Shown here one piece after another: positions 57,234-64,000 of a DNA stretch of 64,000 nucleotides; the stretch's first letter is position 1, and every line of letters starts with the position of its first letter. The notes under the pieces are model-generated. The model saw nothing but the letters and a program-made list of their open reading frames with translations. It searched no databases and was not told the origin of the DNA. The position numbers and the translations under genes are program-made. Source of the stretch: Omphiscola glabra (lineage: Eukaryota; Mollusca; Gastropoda; Lymnaeidae); contig OZ024797.1 of the NCBI GenBank assembly GCA_964017045.1, positions 12,183,062 through 12,247,061 of the forward strand. Reading direction: 5' to 3'.

Positions 57234-60200
57234 TTATCTCAATTTCTGTCTCTTCTCTGGAGGTGGTCGCATGCTGCCGTTACCTGTGAGTTTGTCCTCT
57301 GCTTTTTCGACTTTTACTTCTGTCTTCACATCTTCCAGATGAGGTACTAAATTACAAAACAGGTAAAGTTTTAAAGACAGACTTCCACTATAGCACAAAA
57401 ACAAAATAATTTAACATGCAAGTACAAGGCAAAAATTGTATTCCCATTGCTTAAAGATGATATCAATGGTAAATGTCTATTGGCATTCTATAAATTCTGC
57501 CACGGTAAAATTACCTTTAGCAGGTGGCTGGGATGGTGGTGGCATGAAGAGAGGTGGATGTTTCTTGGCGAGTTCTCCCAACAGCAAATCCACTCTTTTC
57601 CTTTGGAATGCTGAGCTGGCCTCTTCTTTTTTCTTGATTTTTTTATCTTTTGCAGCAGGCTCTACAACAGAATACAACATTAATATTTCATTTTCAACAA
57701 TAGCAAGATTGCACAGTCCAAAGATTCATTATTAAATTAAGAAAATAAGAAATATTTAAAATACTTTTAAGACTTCATATCTTCAGTCCAGATGGACAAT
57801 TAGTAAATTTGTCTCAAACAAAGACGTTTTGATGTATTGGGAAGTATTTCTCTCACCTTTCTCTTCTTTTTCTTTAAATTCCCAAGAGTAGCCTCGAGAG
57901 GGATGGAATCTAGCATATCCTAGTGCTGCAGAATTATTGCAAGATAAATTAATCTAAGGTAAAGCTAAATGACAGTATTTTTCACATCAGTTTTTATAAA
58001 TACTTTTGCAAATTGAACATGCTATTTTATGGATAAGTATTTAAAATATGCAGTACTAATAAATGTACACAATATTAGAATTATATTTAAAAAGCAGAAA
58101 TTCTAACTCACTCTAGATTTAAATATTATTACCATATTCAAAAATAGTTTAGGCTAATTTTTCCCTCTTAACTTTTAAAAACTATGAATTTTACCCACCT
58201 TCATCAAATGCCGACTGTAAATTATGTAATGTGTTGAGCTGTAAACATTTAAAAGTGTCTTAATTAAATTTGTTAAGTCAAGATAAGCTGGTGAAAAAAT
58301 ATGTTGCACTTATTAATCCAAGTTTAATGATGAAGACTTAAGATTTGAGATCAGTGGATCCTTTGTTCCTGTCTTAAGGTGGTCCATGGGTCAAAAAAAA
58401 ATTTTCTATGTCTCTTGAATTAAAATTTTTTTTTTTAGTACATACTAACTATACACCAATAGAAAGACAAAAAAACTTAGTAGTTTATTTTTAAAAAATT
58501 TTTTTTGACTTTTATTGCAAAAAATATAAAATTGTATACCAATATTGACCGTTACTCAAAATGTATCAACACCAAAAGGTTTCTCAATATCATAATGAAA
58601 CTTTGCACACTCATTAATAATACAGTTGTTAAAAAAATTACACCCAGCTTACTGCATTAAAATGATTGGAACATCTACAAATGACATATATGTGGGGTCA
58701 CATAAATTTTTGGCAAAATACAGGGGGTAGCATATGTAAAAAAATTATTTAAAAAGTTCTGCTGGACAGATCTAAAAGAAGAAGGTGTCACTATGTAGAT
58801 AATATCAATGGTAAGAGGCATGGAAAGTTTAAAGCCTGTACCTATAAAACTTTGCCTCCTGATACATTTGGCATACCTAAAAAATCTGAAAAACATGAAG
58901 TTGAGAAAATCGAAGAAGAAGTTTAAAAATGTTTGTTCTTTTAATTTAAGACTACTTGAACAATACAGGGTGCATATATCATGTACATGTACCATTCATA
59001 AATGAAAAAACAATATAAAAACACAGATATAAAAGATAGAAAATTAATAGTCGTGTTTTCAAAATATCAACCCCCGACCCAAAAAATTATATAATAATAA
59101 TAAAAAAATTATATAAAAATTTCTCTTGGACAGATCTTATGGAAGGAGGTGTTATTGTGTAGATAATATCAATGGTAAGAAGCATGGAAAGTTTGAAGCC
59201 TGTATCTGTAATACTTTTCTTCCTGATACATTTCGCATTCCTGAAAAATCTGAAAAACGCAAAGTTGAGAAAAACAAAAAAGAATTTTTTTTTAAATTAA
59301 AGACTACTTGAACAATACAGGATGCATATACCATGGACATGAACCATTCACGAATGAAAAAACAATATAAAAACACAGGTATAAAAAGATTTAAAATTAA
59401 CAAAGCCGTGTTTTCAAAATGTCAACCTGCGTCCCAAATAAAAATATTATAATAAACAAAAAATAATTTTGAAAGTTCTATTGGACTGATCTTATAGTAG
59501 GAGGTGTTATTATGTAGATAATACCAATGGTAAGAAGCATGGAAATTTTGAAGCCTGTAACCATAATACTTTTCCCCGTGATGCATTTGACATACTTGAA
59601 AAATCTGAAAAACGCAAAGTTGAGAAAACCAAAATAATATATTTGTTAAAATCAAAGACTACTTGAACAATATAGGATTCTTATACCATGTGCGTATACT
59701 ATTCATAAATGAAAAATACAATATAAAAACACAGATATAAAATTAATAAAGCCATGTTTTTAAAACCAACCCCTTTTCGTAAATAATATTATGATAATAA
59801 TATAGAAAATTCTGGAATCATGTGAGGTACGGTATGCAGATATAACACTTTCCCTCCTGAGTGAGCGTACTCCCATCATAGGACACATCAATGTCTACTA
59901 CCTCTGCAAGTTATCCTTGTAGTTTGGTAGTGATTGATGCAGGGTGACAGTGTAGCATTCTGGTCAAATGTCTTTTGGTGAATGTTTGGTACATTGATTA
60001 TTTGAAAAAACTTCCCCATACCAGCAAGCCCCAATCCAGTCACTAATGATGCTGCCACAGCTCTTTTGTTGACAACAGTTTTGCCAGTGCATAAAACTGA
60101 TGTATAAGAAGATGAGATGACAAAGTCACATATATTACAAACCACCTCTAAGAATAATGCAAGTCCAGAACGTTTCTTGTCGTCGCTGCGGAGAATAAAG

Positions 60201-63200
60201 TGTCCCTCTCTGCATTCAGGGCATGTAAACTTTAAAAAAAGTGGCTGGAGGGCATCTACCTGAATGATGGATGAGGCAGAGAGGCCTAAGGTGTGCTGAC
60301 ATTCAAAAGCATGAAGTTTGGTTTTTGACGCAGATGATGCCACAGAATCTTCACATCTAGAAGCGGGTGGTGGAGCTGGCGACGAAGCTGGTGGTGGAAG
60401 TGGCGACGAAGCGGGTGGTGGAGCTGGCGACAAAGCTGGTGGTGGAGCTGGCGACGAAGCTGGTGGTGGAGCTGGTGACGAAGCTGGTTGTGGAGCTGGC
60501 GACGAAGCTGGTGGTGGAGCTGGCGATGAAGCTGGTGGTGAAGCGGGCGACAAAGCTGGTTGTGGAGCTGGTTACGAAGCTGGTGGTGATGTGTGGCCCC
60601 TCTTCTGTTTTTCCTGTTCCACTAGTCTCATCATCTGCATTTTCTTGGACTTCTTGGACATGGGTGCCATTATTTTCTATTTAGAACAAAAAAAATTATT
60701 ATTTATTAGTAGTATTACTAGCATTATAAAAAATAGCATAGGCTTAGGCATTGGTAATACTGGTAAATGTTGTGGAACAAAACACTAAAAAATGGTATAT
60801 TCGTCAATTTCTATTATTATTTAAAATAAAAAAATAAAAGGGAAACCTTGGCTTATTCCATCCATTCGTTGAAATTCATTTTGATTTATATTATTACCGG
60901 TATAACACTAAATAAATGACTGAAATGTTGTCATTGACAACGCAATAAATCAATAAAATTTTAAAACATAAAAACCTAATTTGTCACTCACGTGTATGGA
61001 CACAAAGGTAATGAACGATAATATTGAACTAGTAGTTATATTAAAATACAATTATCTATCTCAATTTCGTATAATTAGGCATAAAGAACCTTTATTTCTA
61101 ATCAAAAGCGTACACATGTGCGTTACTCCGTTACTGGCGTAACCGTTAGTAATTATTATTATATGTAGTAAGCCTACTGTACTACTATCTGACTAAACCT
61201 AGCTCAAAATTCGCTGGAACACCTAAAAATATTTATTATACATTACATTATACAATAATAAGTTCAACTTACCTTTTCAAAGCAAGAAAATAAGTTCAAA
61301 TTTGAATTTATTTGACGATAGCAAAAGTAAGGTCGATCGATGGAAACGGGTAACGCTAACTGCACGGAATGATCCGAAGTGAAAAAAATGGGAGTCGGGC
61401 AATGCATTGTGGGATAGATTTGTTCAACTACGTCAAATCTAAATTTAGCCGACCAATGATAATTGGTGTTATCTGAAAAATTTAAATCTCGACCAATGAG
61501 AAAATTTGTTTGAACGAAAAATGATTCAAAATGTGTAGGGTTTGCAGAACAAAGAGAATCCGCCAGGCTTATTTCTGGACCTTTTAGTGGGCGATACCAT
61601 TACCGAGTAGATAGGCTAAGCTTTCGATCGATACCAAATATGTCTACATTGCGTTGTAATTATATTATAAAAGCGAAGGGGCGCGTCAGGGGTTTACAGA
61701 GCCTGAATTTTGCCCCCGAGGTCAAAATTTGCTCTTACCATCCTACTTTTAATTACATTTTTAACAACTTTAAATTATTTTTTTATGAAAATAGTAAAAA
61801 CCAAAATGTTCCTAAGATGTTTATCTAGTAAAATTCACCAAAATCTCATTTTTGATAAAAAATTATATAAATATCGATATTTTCCCCCGTGGACCACCTT
61901 AATTAGTTAATTATTTCCAATAAAACATTTTTTAACAGTAAATTTTCAAGCCTTGTGGGATCTTCTGGGCTAGGACAAGGTGAGGCAAAAGAGGCCTCTG
62001 ATGATGAATATTGATGAAAATATAAATAAAATAAAAAACTAAAAACTGGGGTGCATATGTACCCTCCTGCCTCAGGTGAAAATGCCCCTAGGCAGAGTTC
62101 TGGGACCTAGTGTCCTATACCTATTTATATTATAGTTAGCAACCCATTTTTACCAGGCCATAAGAGTTCATTACTATAAAAAAATGTAACGTTTCAAATA
62201 AAATTCATACCAGTCTTGAGTTGACAACAGAGCATAAATCTGGACCTTGATACACTGTACCCGCAATGATGTAATAGTCTGCAAGTGGGGTCACTAAAAT
62301 AGAATTTTAAAAATTGTCATTTTACAGTTTTTTTTATTTTTTCTTAAGCTCTGGTATACTTATTTTTATTATAGAAATTGAAACTAATTCTGTGTAATTT
62401 AGAAATATGAAATTAACCTGTTAATTACCTTGGGTTGGAGAATGGCGATGCTGTTTACGAATAACATACAAAATTGGTTCTTGAGCATGCAGAAGTGAGT
62501 ACTCCAATCCTGTCATATTTCTTGATATAAATAAATTTTTGTTAAATTAAAAAATTATTTATTTAATTAACAATCAAAATAACAAATGGATTTGACTTCT
62601 TTAATCTAAAATGATGTAGTATTACCAAAAATACATTCAAACATACATATACAAAACAAAAGTTCAACGTAATTTTTAAAAAAATATAAAGTTACAGAAA
62701 AAAACTTCTATTTAAAAGTAATTTAGTTAATTCAGTTAAAAGTGAATGTAAAATCTTCATTAAAAATAACATTGGAATTTTAACATGCAAAAATTCCATT
62801 TATTTATATACATAAATCAACATTTCCACTCAACTAAATTGTAGTTCTAAAATTAAGAGCCTAATTCAAAATTTAAAAAAAAATAGTTTTCTTAAAGCAA
62901 GTTAATAAAATTTGGGTAAATTGGTCTAAAGAAGAATTTTTTTTACAGAAGATAGAGCAAAACCCTTTATTTCTTTTGAGGTAAACATAAATATTATCCA
63001 AATGTTTATTTGATTAATTTTGATTAGTTTTCTGTTAGATTTTCACAATTTGATCATGAACTAAAGAAGGAAGATAAGTGTAAATATTAAATGTGATTCA
63101 GGCAAGTAAGGAATATGAAACATCTTTTAATTTATAAACCAAAACTGAACTCACAGCATCTGGTCTGGACTAAGCCTCTGCATTTTTATGGTCTCATTGT

Positions 63201-63314
63201 TGCATGTTCTATCATAGAAAGGATTGGAGCGTTCAGAAAAGTAGTCCAAGATGTTACTTTGATTGAGATGTGGGACCCAAGCAGTATCATGCCAAGAAAT
63301 ACCAAGCGCATTTT
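57234..63314 (-). CDS. MED6: Mediator complex subunit 6 (MED6), first exon missing
   Basis: Exons on the minus strand: 63314-63155, 62520-62429, 62293-62211, 58238-58199, 57925-57857, 57661-57515 and 57346-57234 (stop). Phases agree throughout, giving about 234 residues; a first exon of some eight codons was not found and may lie beyond 63400 or outside the window. Conserved text includes [81 protein letters not shown] and [17 protein letters not shown]. It ends with the basic [15 protein letters not shown] segment and a C-terminal [10 protein letters not shown] like that of animal MED6. MED6 sits in the Mediator head and is needed for contact with RNA polymerase II. The 3.9-kb intron between exons at 62211 and 58238 holds a complete DNA transposon. 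No lesions are seen. Confidence 0.96.
58700..59830 (+). repeat. Three tandem copies of a 355-364-bp unit with a small open frame
   Basis: Units are aligned by CAGATCT (58767), CAGATCTTAT (59131) and CTGATCTTAT (59486). A diverged partial fourth starts near 59750. Each unit has a + strand frame reading [20 protein letters not shown] or close to it, followed by a P-D-F motif, a lysine/glutamate-rich end and a stop. After that comes the shared ACTACTTGAACAATA and a run ending ATATAAAAACACAG. The frame is open in copies 1 and 2; copy 3 has a TGA near its start. The function is unknown. It may be a second transposon gene or a remnant of a terminal exon. Confidence 0.75.
59888..60670 (-). pseudogene. 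Kolobok/Mutator-like transposase N-terminal part
   Basis: The likely start is the ATG at 60670 ([14 protein letters not shown], basic). It is followed by a run of SPAPPPAS repeats in which a TAA stop (near 60574) has arisen from a GTCACC-type codon pair. Downstream from 60553 the frame is open for 221 residues to 59888. It has [13 protein letters not shown] and [13 protein letters not shown] (two CxxC knuckles), then [20 protein letters not shown] and [15 protein letters not shown]. That is the characteristic start of the Mutator-like transposase domain found in many invertebrate TTAA elements. The catalytic part that should follow is absent, so the protein is truncated as well as interrupted. 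Confidence 0.75.
60361..60590 (-). repeat. 24-bp coding minisatellite (SPAPPPAS units)
   Basis: About nine to ten units of GCTGGCGACGAAGCTGGTGG + TGGA on the + strand. The 24-bp length preserves the transposase frame, but variant units introduce one stop codon. Confidence 0.92.
61899..62210 (-). other. Remaining MED6 intron sequence
   Basis: Noncoding sequence between the transposon and the MED6 exon at 62211, without other features. Confidence 0.6.
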
Positions 63315-64000
63315 CTGTGAAAAAAATGAAAGCGCCATGCTTATGTTGGGAACAAATGAAAAAAAGTTTTAACTGGAGCATTTTCATTACCTAATGGAAA
63401 TCTGTATAAATGGGTGGTAAATTTAGTAGGTTTTAAGTATAATTCTTTAAAAACTTTCCACAAGGGTTCTCATGGTAATACTTGCCGCACAAATGCAAAC
63501 AAAAGACATGAAGGAACATGTGCCTCTCCCCTTCCCAATCAAAGATGCAAATGCCCACATTTTGTCCTCAACTTAGATGCCAATGAAAAATTAAGGACCA
63601 ACAACAACTTAAGTTGATTTCCTTGTGGCCTGCAGCAACTAAGATATTTAAAATGTGGTCCTTTACAAAAGCTTGTAAGCACAACCACGATCTTATCAAT
63701 TAGTTGAGTGTTAATTGAAAACCAATATACTGGTCTAGAGGTAGAGAATTAACTAGAGCAAGGCTAACCAGCTAGCTGTGTTAAATATTGTAGTTTTTAC
63801 TTCATTCAATAATCTATTATTTCAATTCTTGACAGGCACACATTTAAAATATATATTATATAAAGCATGTGACGTCTGCACCATTTCTTTTGGCCTGAAT
63901 TTTATAAAAATAGATTCAAATTATAAATCTCAAATAAAATATTAATAAACTACTAAAATTAAATGATTAAATCAACATAAAGATAAGTCAAGGCCAAGGG
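63315..64000 (-). other. MED6 first intron or upstream
   Basis: AT-rich. The acceptor TTTTTTTCACAG precedes the exon at 63314. No first exon starting ATG and ending in phase 1 was convincing. Short + strand frames at 63115-63617 are shadows or chance. Confidence 0.5.

Larger units (their letters stand above)
58378..61898 (-). mobile_element. TTAA-specific DNA transposon (Kolobok-like) in a MED6 intron
   Basis: Left end GGTGGTCCATGGGTC and right end (reverse complement) GGTGGTCCACGGGGG form terminal inverted repeats. TTAA lies immediately outside each (58374-58377 and 61899-61902). The 3.52-kb interior carries a transposase-like ORF on the minus strand and a tandem array. TTAA duplications occur in piggyBac and Kolobok; the encoded domain favours Kolobok. 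Confidence 0.85.

Noticed and set aside
63115..63372. Plus-strand 85-residue frame opposite MED6
   Set aside because: Antisense of the highly conserved MED6 exon at 63155-63314.

Overview
The window is animal (metazoan) nuclear DNA. It is AT-rich, its genes are split by many short introns with GT/GC...AG borders, and most of its length is intronic or transposon-derived. The gene set (a reticulon, DNAAF10/WDR92 and the Mediator subunit MED6), together with Kolobok-like, hAT, LINE and Ty3/gypsy relics, would fit a lophotrochozoan such as a gastropod mollusc. That placement is an inference from general resemblance and not from a search. No bacterial genes, CRISPR arrays, rRNAs or convincing tRNAs were seen. 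Layout from left to right: 943-1769 is the last exon of a kelch/beta-propeller-like gene, broken by one homopolymer frameshift. 3170-4992 is a LINE 5' piece, a frame-disrupted TRPC-channel ankyrin segment, and a LINE 3' tail, all on the + strand. 6464-18753 is a dense transposon cluster: a LINE reverse transcriptase, a Ty3/gypsy reverse transcriptase, two hAT transposase relics, four minisatellites, a hAT MITE, a probable solo LTR, and an internally deleted hAT element that sits inside another MITE with a perfect 8-bp target duplication. 19127-41135 is a complete reticulon gene. A long acidic first exon is followed by a 16.6-kb intron, then six exons encoding the reticulon-homology domain. Four small candidate exons in the large intron are all open, all flanked by phase-1 boundaries and all a multiple of three long, which suggests alternative splicing of the N-terminal arm. 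A long 3' UTR runs to about 44.1 kb. 44688-52000 is a second transposon zone: three LINE relics, two MITEs with recognisable target duplications and a minisatellite. 52820-56301 is a complete eight-exon DNAAF10 (WDR92) gene with one GC-AG intron. It converges tail-to-tail with MED6 on the minus strand (57234 to 63314, with its first exon not found). One MED6 intron carries a 3.5-kb transposon bounded by TTAA and by GGTGGTCC-type inverted repeats. That transposon encodes part of a Kolobok/Mutator-like transposase and holds a tandem triplication of a small potential coding segment. The three intact genes are housekeeping or ciliary and do not form one pathway: reticulon shapes tubular ER, DNAAF10 helps pre-assemble axonemal dynein with R2TP, and MED6 links Mediator to RNA polymerase II. 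The main local interest is how mobile elements have been nested, tandemly amplified, and in one case apparently joined to a host exon.
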